NCBI RefSeq assembly: GCF_008831285.2
Contig: NC_045139.1
Coordinates: 36,158,970-36,222,969 of the forward strand
DNA: 64,000 nt
Direction: 5' to 3'
Source of the DNA: Nymphaea colorata
Taxonomy: Eukaryota; Streptophyta; Magnoliopsida; Nymphaeales; Nymphaeaceae
Shown: in pieces, positions 47,590-59,120 of the stretch
Layout: each line of letters begins with the position of its first letter
Position numbering within the stretch: the stretch's first letter is position 1
Notes under the pieces: generated by a model
Database searches by the model: none
What the model saw: the letters and a program-made list of their open reading frames with translations, nothing else
What the model was told of the DNA's origin: nothing
Translations under genes and position numbers: made by a program

Positions 47590-47823
47590 TCAATTGCCAG
47601 GCCCTTTAGGACTTGGGCCAGATGCCAAGAGACCCATCCAAGTGGCCACAACTGTCCTGGCCTGCTCATAAGGGTAGATGACCAGGTAGCCCTTCCCTGG
47701 GACCAGCTCCTCCCCCATGGGCCTTGCTGCTGTTATTTCCCCAGCTTGCATCAGCATCAACATGAAGCCACACAAAACCAAGGTGGAAACCAAGCCAGCA
47801 AAGGAACTCCTCCAAGACTTCAT
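47590..47823 (-). CDS. PIP/PIPL-type secreted signalling peptide precursor, copy A
   Basis: Intronless 77-residue precursor. The first ATG (47823) is followed by KSWRSS and a hydrophobic signal peptide (LVSTLVLCGFMLMLMQAG). A variable middle follows (AARPMGEELVPGKGYL), then the C-terminal motif SGPSPKGPGN at the very end. SGPSPxGxGH is the signature of PAMP-induced secreted peptides (PIP and PIP-like), which are cut from the C-terminus and sensed by LRR receptor kinases in immunity. In this copy the SGPS core is canonical but the last residue is Asn, not His. CLE and IDA peptides also end in N, but their cores differ. A TATA box lies about 256 bp upstream. Copy B at 52977-53210 is about 93% identical in protein. 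Confidence 0.8.
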   Translation of the reverse strand: MKSWRSSFAGLVSTLVLCGFMLMLMQAGEITAARPMGEELVPGKGYLVIYPYEQARTVVATWMGLLASGPSPKGPGN

Positions 47824-48078
47824 ACTCACTGCTTGAGATGGGCACTTGAGAAGAAAGCAGCAATTGGGTAGTTAACTGAAGTGGTCTGCTGTTGGGATAA
47901 CTCAGGAAATTCTAAAGGATTTTGGGCTAACTGCTCTGCTGTTGGGATAATCCAGGATATTCTAAGGGTTTTAGGGGTTTTCTCTTGGAGCGGCTTTTGC
48001 TAGAGATAGAAAGAGAAAATGTTTTCAGGGAATGAGAATGAGTGAGATGGGCTTCACAATGAAACCTTTCTCACTTGT

Positions 48079-48085
48079 TTTTATA
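48079..48085 (-). promoter_or_regulatory. TATA box of PIP-like copy A
   Basis: The minus strand reads CCCCTATAAAAACAAG upstream of the gene, conserved at the same spacing in copy B. Confidence 0.55.
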
Positions 48086-48099
48086 GGGGAAATTGTGGG

Positions 48100-49735
48100 G
48101 CAGGTGAGGTTGCTTCCTTGTTTTGGTGCCAACTTCAACTTGGCTTCTTGGTCATTGACCATCTTGGATTTCAACCTTGGCCTTTTAGAATGGCAAGAAA
48201 GGACCTCTAATCTTCTCTTATTCCTTGTTTAGCCACAAGTTTAGCACCATGTAAGCGCGAGCGATACCATCAGAATCGGCCGATTCGAATCGAACGGGTA
48301 GCAAAACGATCCGACTCAGAGACCGATTCTCGATAATAAAACAGTTTAACAATTTTATTATTTATAAATTATTTATAAATATATATATATTTTCATGTTT
48401 CTAACTAAATTATCATGTATTATTCTTATTGATTCACAACTGATTGCATTGGGCGCATGAGCTAAGGGTGTTCTTGTCTATTCTGAAAAAAAGGGTTTTA
48501 ACAAGGTCGAGCTCCGTACAGTCCTCTGTCCAGTTACGTGAAGACCAAGCTTGTCGAGGTAAGCTTTTCTTACTCTCCACGTCTTTGAACATGTGTTTGA
48601 ATCGGGTGGCCGCGCATGGAAAGGCAACGTGCTGAGTTGAGCGCCTTGCCTTCTGTTTGCATCTCCCGGGACAAATTCTCCGTTCACGTTCACACTCACT
48701 TGACCGGTAAGACTTTTTGTTCGACTCAGCTGCTGCTACGGGTGTACCTTGAGCTCGAGTTCGGATTTGATCTGTTTAAAGTTGTATCACTTGATTCATA
48801 TATATTTTTTAAAATAAAAATAAAAACTACAAAAAAATGTTAAAATTTGTTAAAAAATACCAACATTCCCTTAAAGATTAATAAATAAAGAAGACATGAG
48901 TTGAGTTGAAAGAAATCAAGCTTGTGTAAGTCGAACTTAACTTGTTTATAAGTCAAGTTTTAATATTCAAGCTGGAGCTTAGAGTTCAAGCTTACATAGA
49001 GGAGTTCGAATGAAACCGAGTTAGTTCGACTCGTTGTGCATCCCTAGCTATTGGTGCAGATGTTATCGTTAACTGAGCTTCGATGAAGGGCAAGTGCTGA
49101 CCAAGAAGTTACTCCAATGATGGGACATGATGGTCATATTACACATCTCGAGATAGAATAGAATTGCTCTTCAACCTTTGGTATGTGAGAGGGAAATGAA
49201 TGGAATGTTCTAACTTCTAAATTGCCTCTACCCATTACCTCTTTAAATAAATCTTCTAAAAAAAGTCGGTTTTTTTTTTGTTTCTTAAACTTTTAGAACA
49301 CTTCTGGATTTAAAAAAATGTTTTGGAAGAAAAATGTTGTTTGAAAGCCCCGGATCTCAGACCCGAAGATCTTAACAACGGAGGGTGGTGTTTAAGGTAT
49401 TGAGTGAAAATCAAGATTGAATTTTTGAAAAAGGAAATGACAAACAATAAGGTTTTTCATAAAAATTGAAAAAAATGCGGTTTATCATTGGATTTCAACT
49501 CTTTTATTTAGGAAGTAGAACGATAGAAGCTGCGAAATCTATCTTTGATTCATAAGAATTAAAGATTATTTTAACGCAAAAGGGCAATTGTTAAAATGTG
49601 CAGGCATTCTTGTTTTTGGTGGTTCTTTTGATCTTTTCTGAAAGTCGTCAGTGAAGTAAGGATGGATCAAAACCATTAAAAAATGCAGCCAGTATTCAAA
49701 ATTATGGCAAAAAGTGGGTGTACGAATGAAAAATT
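48100..49735. other. Upstream DNA of PIP-like copy A, no gene recognised
   Basis: AT-rich with transposon-like stretches such as 'cagaatcggccgattcgaatcgaa' (about 48270, repeated at about 53687 in unit B). No coding sequence was recognised. Confidence 0.5.
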
Positions 49736-49739
49736 CCCT

Positions 49740-50115
49740 TAAAACCGGCAGGCCGGGGCGAGGGTGGCCGCCGCCGGAAGAGGCCGCCAGTCTTCCTTCC
49801 CCTGCGTTTTCCTTGTCAGTTTCCCAGCTTGACTTGGGAAAGCCGTAAGTACGACCACCGCCCTTGACTCTCTCCAGTTCCGGACCCTGGCCGCCGAATT
49901 CCATGCATGGATGACAGAACCAGCCGCTCGACCTGGCCGGCGATAGCTGGAGAAAGGCTCCTCCCTTCGCTCGCGCAAGCGGTGATGCCATCTTAGTCCT
50001 GCCGCACGAGTGGTTTCAATCCGCCGCCAGCCAGTGGGGCGTGTGACTGTTGCCTGCGCTACGGCGGCGCTCACCTGCTGGCCGCCATAAGCCGGCGAGC
50101 GAGCGGCGAAGACCA
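49740..50115. other. GC-rich, CpG-rich block, copy A
   Basis: Strongly GC-rich island in AT-rich surroundings, matched by 55313-55790 in unit B. Open frames of 125 and 141 residues exist on the minus strand, but the two units differ by indels that shift the frame, so protein coding is unlikely. It could be a promoter/first-exon relic or part of a repeat. Confidence 0.5.
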
Positions 50116-50119
50116 CCAG

Positions 50120-52205
50120 TAGCTAGGCGTTCTTCCCTTTTAAATACCCTCAGGCTTCAACAAGTGTGGGCATCGGGTCGGGCCGGTCCGAGTCCGGCTC
50201 CCCGCCTTGATAAAGAGCCGACCCAGGCCTGGATTGGACCCAACGATTAAAACTCGAAGTCGATTAAATTAAAAATATATATAGTTTAATATAAAAAATA
50301 TATAAATATAATTACTTGTAATAAAATATTATATTTATATGTACAAATTAATTAAAATAAATATTTAAAAAGTTATTGAGCCCATTGCAACCAAATCGGC
50401 CCAGTGTTTTTTTTTTTTAGTTCGGGTTCAGGCCGAACCATGCCCATGCCCAGCTTTAATCTTAATATCTTTCTTTTGTGAGCTGAAGAAAAAGTAAAAA
50501 ATAAATGTACTTTTATTTATTTATTATATAAACTAAAAGATCTCTACTTTTTTTTTTGGAGGAGGAAACAAAAGATACTCTCTCCCTTGGCCGAGTGTAT
50601 TATTGAGATACCTCATATTCAAACTACGTGTAAACAAACACGGAACTGAGCACCTACACTCTTTTAATATATAATATTGTGAGACAAAAATAAGATAGAC
50701 AAAATGTCTCGGATAGACTATACCTCACACGCCTCCCAACCACATCACAAATACCTTAACTATAATGCTCAATATCTCCAAAAGATTGCAAGGATAATCA
50801 CAATAGTTTAGTGTTTGATAGCTTCGAATCTCGAATTTGAGGCTGCATCAAAAGGTGTGATCTCAATAACATACATCTTAAATTCATTTACATGTAAAAA
50901 ATCCTAGATCTAAGGAGGGGGGTCTGACTTTAAATTAAATCCATGTATATGAGTTCAACACCTGGTAATGTGAACTCATTTAAAACTTCAGTTCTTCATT
51001 AAAATACATTGTTAACATGAAACTTGTATCAAATTTTGAAATATTTGGTAAGTATCATGTTCAGAATATGATTAACATTTCAAAACCAAGTTGAGAAGGA
51101 CATAAGAATAACATCAATTTCATTATAATATAACCAAAACATGGATGAAAAATAATACATTAAGGCAAAATTTGATTGCTTGAATTTTTATTATTTGTGA
51201 TGACAAGGAGTTCCCACTTGTATAAGAGCCATCCAAGCATTTGTTGTATATGTCTTACATTGCTTGTAGATTAATTCGCTAGATCACCCGAGTCAGCTCG
51301 AATCGATAGAAAATCTGGCCACGAGTCAAGGTTGGCATGACTCACCCCTGACTTGGCCCGACTCGTTTTTGAGTCGGCTCTGGCTGAGTTAATTGGGATC
51401 ATCAACTAATTAAATATATTTTTTTATAATGCATAGCTTAATACTAAAATTTTGTTTTTCTTGTTTAATTCGTGAAATATTACATACTTTACTAAGTAGA
51501 CAAAAAATATCCATCTTACATGTTATTCAGTTTTAGTTGACCACACCAAACATATCAAGCATGAACCATCATAAACTTACATTCTTCCTCTAGTCATAAA
51601 AAAATGCACTATAAAATTTTATCACCTAATTGAGAGAGTCACTGAGCCAACTTTTGACCTAATGACATAGCCTTCAGCCGTTTTGAGTATGAGTCACGGG
51701 TTTGCCAACTATGTCGATAGGTCCACTACGAGAAGGCAAGTGAACGCATGATCAAGACAAGCATTTATTGTTTATTCTGACATTCAAAACGCCTTTATAG
51801 AATCATTTTATTTATGGCACTAGTGAAGGAAAAATCAGGTCATGTATTATTTGATATTCTTTTTCCAAATTATTAATTTTCCTGTATATTAGTTTCTCTG
51901 TCTAAAGTTCCAGCGTTCCGCTTCCCGGTGTTTAAGCCGTGACGGCCTGCTTTGCTTCACCAGCATCCTGCTACCAAGGAGGTGGTCCGCGGGGACTGGT
52001 GCTCTGGGGCGGAGCCAAGGTAGGGCTCGCATGGGTCCTAGCCCCACCTCTTTTTTTTTTTAAAAAAAAGAAATTTACATGTAAATTTTAAAAAAATCAC
52101 TTGTTTTATATAAAAAAATTTAAAAAATTACATTTCCGCCCTAGTAAAAATTTAGCAACTTTAATTTAACTGTCTCATGAAAAATTTCTAGCTCTGCCCC
52201 TACAC
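50120..52205. other. Spacer between duplication units, repeat-derived
   Basis: Mostly AT-rich, with words typical of degenerate transposon ends (cgggtcgggccggtccgagtc near 50173, gagtcggctctggctgagtt near 51371). Nothing coding was recognised. Confidence 0.45.
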
Positions 52206-52261
52206 CCACTGCGGGGCTGAGCTCAACCGGCTGGCTGAAAGGCTGTTCCTTTGGGCTCCAT

Positions 52262-52263
<2 letters not shown>

Positions 52264-52322
<59 letters not shown>
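52264..52322. repeat. (TA)n microsatellite
   Basis: A pure TA run of about 58 nt near the start of unit B. Unit A has only 'ggaatatgcag' at the matching place. Confidence 0.95.
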
Positions 52323-52326
<4 letters not shown>

Positions 52327-52344
52327 GGAAAATGACAACCCTAA

Positions 52345-52546
52345 TGAGGTGTTTGATATACCAGAATCATAAAATTTTATTAGAATCAAAATACTTATTT
52401 TTTAAGAAAATAAAATTATTAAACAAATGGGGTATTGTGTTTCTGAAATTAAGAAACTAAAACTTAATTTTGATTCCATTTCAATTTAAGGAGAAATTAT
52501 GATTCTAGAATTTCATTCTTAAAATTCCAAACCATCAAATGCTCGA
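52345..52546. mobile_element. MITE of about 202 bp, PIF/Harbinger-like, with empty site in unit A
   Basis: The element is flanked by CTAA on both sides (52341-52344, 52547-52550). Its ends are imperfect inverted repeats (TGAGGTGTTTGATATACC, and on the opposite strand GTCGAGCATTTGATGG). Unit A reads straight through as ccctaattttatttgg (near 47190), which is the empty site with one target copy. A TAA-type target and a GTGTTTGAT-type end fit Tourist/Harbinger MITEs. Confidence 0.7.
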
Positions 52547-52976
52547 CTAAATTTATTTGGATCTTGGACCCAGACTTGAAACTGAAAAAGATCCAAAACA
52601 CAATGGGGGCAAATCAAATTGGTCCCAGCTAATATCCTAATCAAATCCAAATCTAAGTCCTGCTGAGGCATCACCTTAATACTTGTTTTCCAATAGGAAC
52701 AGGAAAAACCAAGAAAAAAAAAACAACGAAAAGATGCATTTATTGGTCTGAATCAACTCACAAAAGTACATACTTCACACTTTTCCATACACATAACCAA
52801 AACCCAATTGAATAACCCCCAAATAATGGGATAAAAAATGGAAAAGAATGCAATACCAACAAACTATTCTATTGGTTAGACTAGCAGCTGGTAAACAACC
52901 AGTTACTGGTTCAAATATCAATGGTGTCTACTCTTTGTGAAAGCCAATGCTCAAGAAGGCTCCCATGACTAATCAA

Positions 52977-53210
52977 TCAATGGCCAGGCCCTTTAGGGCT
53001 GGGGCCAGCTGCCAAGAGATCCATCCAAGTAGCCACAACTGTCCTGGCCTGCTCATAAGGGTAGATGACCAGGTAGCCCTTCCCTGGGACCAGCTCCTCC
53101 CCCATGGGCCTTGCTGCTGCTATTTCCCCAGCTTGCATCAGCATCAACATGAAGCCACACAAAACCAAGGTGGAAACCAAGCCAGCAAAGGAACTCCTCC
53201 AAGACTTCAT
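52977..53210 (-). CDS. PIP/PIPL-type secreted signalling peptide precursor, copy B
   Basis: Intronless, 77 residues, starting at the ATG at 53210 as in copy A. It has the same signal peptide and the same middle. The C-terminus ends AGPSPKGPGH: the terminal GH is canonical for PIP peptides, but the first Ser of SGPS is Ala. Nearly all differences from copy A are single substitutions in the last 15 residues (ATWMDLLA against ATWMGLLA, A for S, H for N). Its promoter is conserved, with a TATA box at 53468-53474. Both copies look intact. Confidence 0.8.
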   Translation of the reverse strand: MKSWRSSFAGLVSTLVLCGFMLMLMQAGEIAAARPMGEELVPGKGYLVIYPYEQARTVVATWMDLLAAGPSPKGPGH

Positions 53211-53467
53211 CCTCACTGCTTGAGATGGGCACTTGAGAAGAAAGCAGCAATTGGGTAGTTAACTGAAGTGGTCTGCTTTTTGGGATAACTCAGGAAATTC
53301 TAAAGTATTTTGGGCTAACTGCTCTGCTGTTGGGATAATCCAGGATATTCTAAGGGTTTTAGGGGTTTTCTCTTGGAGTGGCTTTTGCTAGAGATAGGAA
53401 AAGAGGAAATGCTTTCAGAGGAATAAGATTGAGTGAGATGGCCTTCACAATGAAACCTTTCACTTGT

Positions 53468-53474
53468 TTTTATA
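53468..53474 (-). promoter_or_regulatory. TATA box of PIP-like copy B
   Basis: CCCTATAAAAACAAGTG on the minus strand, at the same distance from the ATG as in copy A. Confidence 0.55.
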
Positions 53475-53699
53475 GGGCAAATTGTGGAGCAGGTGAGGTT
53501 GCTTCCTTGTTTGGTGCCAAGGGAGACCAAAATTGGGAACACCAACTTCAACTTGGCTTCTTCTTGGTCATTGACTATCTTTGGTTTCAACCTTGGCCAT
53601 TTAGAATGACAAGAAAATACCTCTGATCTTCTCTTATTCATTCCCAAGCTATGAGTTTAGCACCACTTAAGCGTGAGCGACGTCATCAGAATCGGCCGA

Positions 53700-55310
53700 T
53701 TCGAATCGAATGGGTAGAAAACCGGTTCGACTTGATGGCAGACTGTGGGTAATAAAATTTTTAAAATATTTTTATCATAAATGAAAATGAAGACGAAAAA
53801 AAAAATGTTAAAATTCATTACAATTACCAACATATTCTTAGAGATTAATAAACAGGGAAGACGTGAGTTTATTAGAGTTGAAAGAAAGTGAACTCATGTA
53901 ACTCAAGCTCGACCCGCTTATAACTCGAATTTGAATTCAAACTCGAGCTTGACTCTTTTATTGAACACTTCGAGCTTTTACACAAGTGAATTCAAGTCGG
54001 AGTTGGCTCGACTCATTGTGCATACCTAGCTGCTGGAGATCGTATCATTAATCGAGTTACGATTAGGTCAAGTTTTAACAACAACAGCTATAGTATCCTT
54101 AATCTAATGTTAATATTTTAATGGTATTTATGTTTTAAAAGTTGGTAGCTTACATCTATTTGTGTATATACTTGAAGATTTTTCACCTTATGATTTAAAT
54201 TCCTATTGCACTGGTTGGACAGATGAACATGGATATGAACGAAGTCCACATTCACAGCGTGAGGTCCAGACTGCAGAATTCAAATAGGAGGACAATCTTG
54301 ACAATGTTGGTAAACTATCTAACAATACAAAGCAAATTTTGAACGAAACACCATAGTTCAACATGGACCAGTGAGGAGGAATTCGACCGTATCCAATTCC
54401 AAGCATATTTGGACCATTCCAATCTAAACTATTCATTCATATAAACTTTGCATTTGTTTCAGAAAAAATTCACATTGGAGAAAATCTTCTAGTAATAATT
54501 CCTAATACAGGTCTCACGTTTCTAATTTTCCTACGACAGGCATAAGTTTTCAAGCAGGTTATATGTTAACCAGTACAACGAAAGGCATGGAAAAAAACGC
54601 CATCCAGTTGTGCCTCAGGAAGAGCTGAAGGGCTTTTTGGGTGAGTATGAGGTTATTCAGCTTAGCTCAAGGTTAGTTGAATCTTCTTTTTTTCCTTATT
54701 CCATTAATGTCTAATGATATTATACTGTAACCATTGTGCCAACTATAGTTACAAACAACATCTCGGATTTTTAAACAACGAGGTTTTTTTCGAGTATAAT
54801 AAGGTGGTTTTTTTCGGGTATAAATAAAATGAGGTTGAAAAATATGAGAAAAAAGGTGGGAAATAGTATTTTTTTAAATAAAAAAACTAGAAATAAAAAA
54901 TGTGAAAGAATAATAGCACAAAACTGTAAATAGCATTTCATTTTTTTACGTTTTTGTCGCATTCTTTTTCAAAAATAATGCATTTTTTGTCGCCTTGTAG
55001 TCATAACACCCACAACCTTCTCTTAAATTTACTAACAAAATGAGGGTTTTGCTTTAACATTGCATTTCATCTCTTTATTTAGGACGGAGAACGGTAGAAG
55101 AAGTGACATCCTATCGTTGCTTCGTCGGAAGTAAAGATTTTTTTTAACGCAGCAATGTGTAATTTTCTTGTTTAGTGTTTTTTTTTTGAACTTTTACGAA
55201 AGTCGTCAGGGAAAGTAAGTAAGGATGTACCAAAAACAATGAGAAAAATGTGGCACGTATTCAAAATTATGGTTAAAAAGCGGGTGTACGAACGAAAATT
55301 TCCCTTAGAA
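53700..55310. other. Upstream DNA of PIP-like copy B, with one coding-like stretch
   Basis: About 53700-54060 matches unit A. The insertion private to unit B includes a plus-strand stretch at about 54545-54675 reading SSRLYVNQYNERHGKKRH and VPQEELKGFLGEYEVIQL, of exon-like quality, between possible splice sites. I cannot assign it to a family. About 54760-54960 is A/T-run-rich. Confidence 0.4.
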
Positions 55311-55312
55311 AA

Positions 55313-55790
55313 CGGGCACGTAACACAAAAGGCATGATGGGAACAGGAAGGAGGAGGCAGGCGGCCGGGGCGATGGGCCCGCCGCCGGAAAATTCAGGGG
55401 GGAAAAGGCCGGCGGTCTTCCTTCCCCTGCATTTTCCTTGTCAGTTTCCCAGCTTGACTCGGGAATGCCCAAAGGACGACCGACGCCCTTGACTCTCTCC
55501 CGAACCCTGACTGCCGAATTCCGACGCATGAACGACAGAACGAGCCGTTAGATTTAGCCGGCGAGAGCGGGGGAAGGGCTCCTCTCCTCGCTCGCGCTAG
55601 CGGTGGCGCATCTAAATCCTGCCGCACGAGTGGGTCCAATCCGCTGCCTCTCCTTCGCCGCTACCGCCGGACTATACGGACACCAGCCACTGGGGAGTGT
55701 GACTGTGGCCTGCGCTACGGCGGCGTTCACCTGCTGGCCGTCACAAGCCGGCGAGCGAGCGGCGAAGACCTCCAGTTACTGCCCGCCAGA
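55313..55790. other. GC-rich, CpG-rich block, copy B
   Basis: Counterpart of 49740-50115. Shared phrases include 'cttccttcccctgc', 'gacttgggaaagcc/gactcgggaatgcc' and 'aagccggcgagcgagcggcgaagacc'. Frames are not conserved between the copies. Confidence 0.5.
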
Positions 55791-55799
55791 ATCCGATTA

Positions 55800-56749
55800 A
55801 CACATCCCACAGAACCAAGTTGAGAAGGAGAGAAATATTAGACTTGATTAAGTGCACAGAAGTATCCATACTATGACTTTACTAATTAGTATACATAAAT
55901 ATCTATATTACACGTTATTCAGTTTTAGTTAATGAAAAATATCAAACATGAAGCCCTGACAAAAACTTGTCTTATTCATCTATTCATTAAAAAAAAAGTA
56001 CACTATAAAAATTTATGGTCAAACCCAGCCAAGTAATAAGGTCAAACAAAACCTTGACCTAACCAACTGCTGTATGAGTCACATGTAACCAACTACGTCT
56101 ATTAAGTCAAATATGGCTAAACGATTGTACATGCATGATCAAGACAAACAAGTTATTGTTTATCCTGACTTTCAAACACGCCTTTACGCTACCATTTTGT
56201 ATATGGTAATATTAGGTCAAGGGAAAAAATCAGTTCATATTTTATTAAGGAATGCAAGCACTTTTGTTAACTCAATTGATTGTTTTTTTTTATAGGAAGA
56301 GGACATTCAAATGTTAATATGAAAAAAAATATATGAAAGTCAAATAAATAACTTATAGAAAAATTATACAAAACCATACGAAAAACTTATGGAAAAAGTA
56401 TGAAAATAAGATGATAAACTTGTTTGTTGAGAAAACTATTTGTCTAACTACTCAAACATATCATTTGCTCAAACATACGACCTCATAAAAATTTTATTTA
56501 GTTGACAAATTAATTGTTTTAGATAAGAAAGAGAATTGGTCAAAGAATGTACATGATAATAATATAAAGCATTCTTAAATGACTTAAACACATAGCAATC
56601 AAATATGACACATCATGAGTATGAGGAACTTATTGACATATATGATAAGCTAACATTTAAAACAACTTCACCAACTACATCAAAATTAAGTAATAAATAT
56701 TTGTTCATAAAAAGAAAATATGAAAATCTAAAAGATCACAATAATCTTT
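55800..56749. other. AT-rich spacer left of the inverted duplication
   Basis: The end of unit B and then very AT-rich DNA. Short open frames lack domains. Nothing was recognised. Confidence 0.5.
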
Positions 56750-58725
56750 TTGACTGCCCGTTTCATGCCTTAATCTGTTATCTTTGCTTAGGTGGTTACT
56801 TTTGCCTGGCTCAGGGGATCATTACCGTATAATGATCTATACGATTCTCCAACTCTGCCATTTTTGGTTTCATTGTCCTTATTACAATCGCGTGTATAAA
56901 TTTCAAGCTTCTATCCTGCTTGTAAGGGAAAGGGATCACAGGTGTTATTCACCTGGGTGAGTAATGTCTCCCAACCCAAGTTGTGGCACATCCCCCATGT
57001 GAAGAAGATGGCTGGGAACTGGTGTGTGTACAGGAAACACACTGGTCTTTTCTTGGAGACTTTGGTACTTTGTTTATGACATTTTTTGAATATGAGAGCC
57101 CAGATTTTGAAAGTTTTTTGCACCTGCACCTTGCAACACAACATAAGGCAAATTCCTCTGCTTTAGTTTGTTGTAGCTGGTTGCTTTTTCTTTTTGAATT
57201 TTGCATTTGTTAAAGAGCTTGAGACCTGCCTCTTTGGGCCTTTGCCTCTTTTCCTCCCCACGTACGTATGTATGCCTTTGTTTTCTCAAGTGTCGTTTGC
57301 TTCTTCAAGATGGTCATGTATATATACTGGGCCAGTCTTGTGGTGGTTTAAGGTTGCACATGAATAAGCAATTTTTTCTGTGTACTGATGATCACATTTG
57401 CTTGTTTTTCCTTCAGTATGTTATCAATCACCAAGCATTACAGTGCCTGTTGAATCTTTTGATGCACAATCACAAGAAAAGTATAAAGAAGGAAGCATGC
57501 TGGACGATTTCAAACATCACTGCTGGAAATAAGGTTTCAGGTATATGTGATTTCTGGTTCAGGTGGATTTAGTGATGAATAAAGGTTAAAAGGGGAATTA
57601 AAACTTTTGTTGAACTTACCTTTTTATAATTTTGGATGTGTATTGGGAATTATTATTGTTTTTCTTTGTCAAACTTTCTTTTTTATAAAATTATATGTAT
57701 ATGCGTATGTATTTTATGTATGCGTGACAAGGAAATTGGAGTTATTACAATTTACAAAGGTTTGCTAAATGCTTTGAGCTTTTGAATAATTGTTATTGGG
57801 GTGGTTGGGCAGTTTGTCAACTTTGGTATCTTTCTCTCTATTTATTATGTTTTGGAAATTGATTTTGCTTTGGGAATCTCAATTGTGGAAGCTTATACTG
57901 CGGTTATTCATTTTTTTGGGTTGCAGGCTGTTATTGATGTTGATATATCATTGGTCCACTTGTACATTTGCTTCAAACAGCTGAGTTTGATATAAAAAAA
58001 AGATGCAGCTTGGGCAATCTCCAATGCAACTTCAGGGGGTACACACGATCAGATAAAAGTATGTTTTGATGTATGAAGCTTCATATGCACAGAAAAGGAA
58101 ATGTTGTTTTAGTATTGTTTGTCGGATCATTTTTTTTCCTTAATTGGTAAACCTTGTTATTTAGTTATCTGGTGAGTCAGGGTTGCATCAAACCTTTGTG
58201 CGATCTTTTGGTGCGCCCAAACCCAAGAATTGTGACGGTTTGTTTTGAAGGATTGGAGAACAAATTGAAGGTTGGGGAAGCTGAAAAGAACATGGGCAAC
58301 ATTGGAGTTTGGTCGTTAGATGTTCTTAAAAGATGTGGTCTTAATTCCTATGTCTTGCATGCTAGATGTTCTTAAAAGGTGTGAAGATTGGGTTTCATAG
58401 TTCATTTGGTGTTTACTATATATATTTTGTTGTACATAAATCATATTTGGATCAGATTTACATATGCTTTAGAAGTCATAAATCAGATTTGGATATAACT
58501 TAAAATTCGGATTCGGATCAAATTCAAATATAACTTAAAATTTAGATTCGGATCGGATTCAAATATAACTTAAAGATCGGATTTGTATCGGATTCATATG
58601 TAGATTTTAAAATCGGATTTGGATATGGTATAATTTTTTTCATTCAAATTTGAATTTAAATCTAAATCCTAATATATGAATATCTTAAAAATCGAATATG
58701 GTAAAAAGTGTATCTGATTCGAATA
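56750..58725 (+). repeat. Left arm of large inverted duplication
   Basis: Near-identical to the reverse complement of 61105-63040. The outer end is at 'gactgcccgtttc' and the inner end near 'aatatggtaaaaagtgtat'. It carries an importin-alpha gene fragment with introns. Confidence 0.9.
57417..58330 (+). pseudogene. Importin subunit alpha fragment, left arm copy
   Basis: Importin alpha is the armadillo-repeat receptor for nuclear localisation signals. Three exon relics cover its last repeats: 57417-57533 ([33 protein letters not shown]), 57927-58058 (AVIDVDI, then LVHLLQTAEFDIKK and AWAISNATSGGTHDQIK), and about 58164-58310 ([16 protein letters not shown], then [14 protein letters not shown]). 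The rest of the gene is missing on both sides. The second relic has two extra bases after GATATA, shared with the other arm, and an eighth A in the AAAAAAA run found only here; both break the frame. The fragment has no start codon. Confidence 0.85.
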
Positions 58726-58740
58726 TTATCCGTTGACATC
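58430..58740. repeat. Degenerate 'cggatt..aaatataacttaaa' tandem repeat, left inner arm end
   Basis: About five imperfect units of 30-45 nt, each with a cggat(t/c) core followed by aaatataacttaaa. The mirror copy lies at 61130-61370. Confidence 0.7.
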
Positions 58741-59120
58741 CCTAAATGAATGACACCATGTGGCAACAATCAATGTCATCTGTATCGAACGATACGCACG
58801 CGTATTGTACGATACGGGAGTACGATACGATGCGTGTTTTTTTAAAACATACGCTCCTTTCCTCCCTCTCTCTTTTCTTGTTTCTAAACATCGCAAGAGA
58901 CATGGGATGGAGAGATTTTCTCCATTTGCATCAACCTTTGCCGGTGAATAAGCTTTCTTTCTCGTTGTGGGGAGTTTGGGGACGGTGGTAAGCTTGGAGA
59001 AAGAGAGTTTTTTGGTTTTTAACACCAAGAAGGTAAGAAATAACTCATTTTTGCCGTTGAATTGTTCATTTCTCTTATTTTCTACATTTATTTATATGTT
59101 TTTGCTTGTTTGGTGAAGAT

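Larger units (their letters stand above)
47110..51840. repeat. Tandem duplication unit A
   Basis: Paralogous with 52210-56230 in the same orientation and order: common start 'gctggctgaaaggctg', the PIP-like gene with its upstream region, a 'ccaacattc..taaagattaataaa' block, the GC-rich block (49740-50115), and a tail with 'gttattcagttttagtt'. Unit A has about 1 kb near 50150-51250 that is absent from unit B. Confidence 0.8.
52210..56230. repeat. Tandem duplication unit B
   Basis: Partner of 47110-51840, directly downstream in the same orientation. It has gained a (TA)n run, a 202-bp MITE and private sequence at about 54080-55070. Confidence 0.8.

Noticed and set aside
49566-50116. Minus-strand open frames of 125 and 141 residues in the GC-rich block
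   Set aside because: The sister block at 55313-55790 has frame-shifting indels relative to it, so no protein is conserved.
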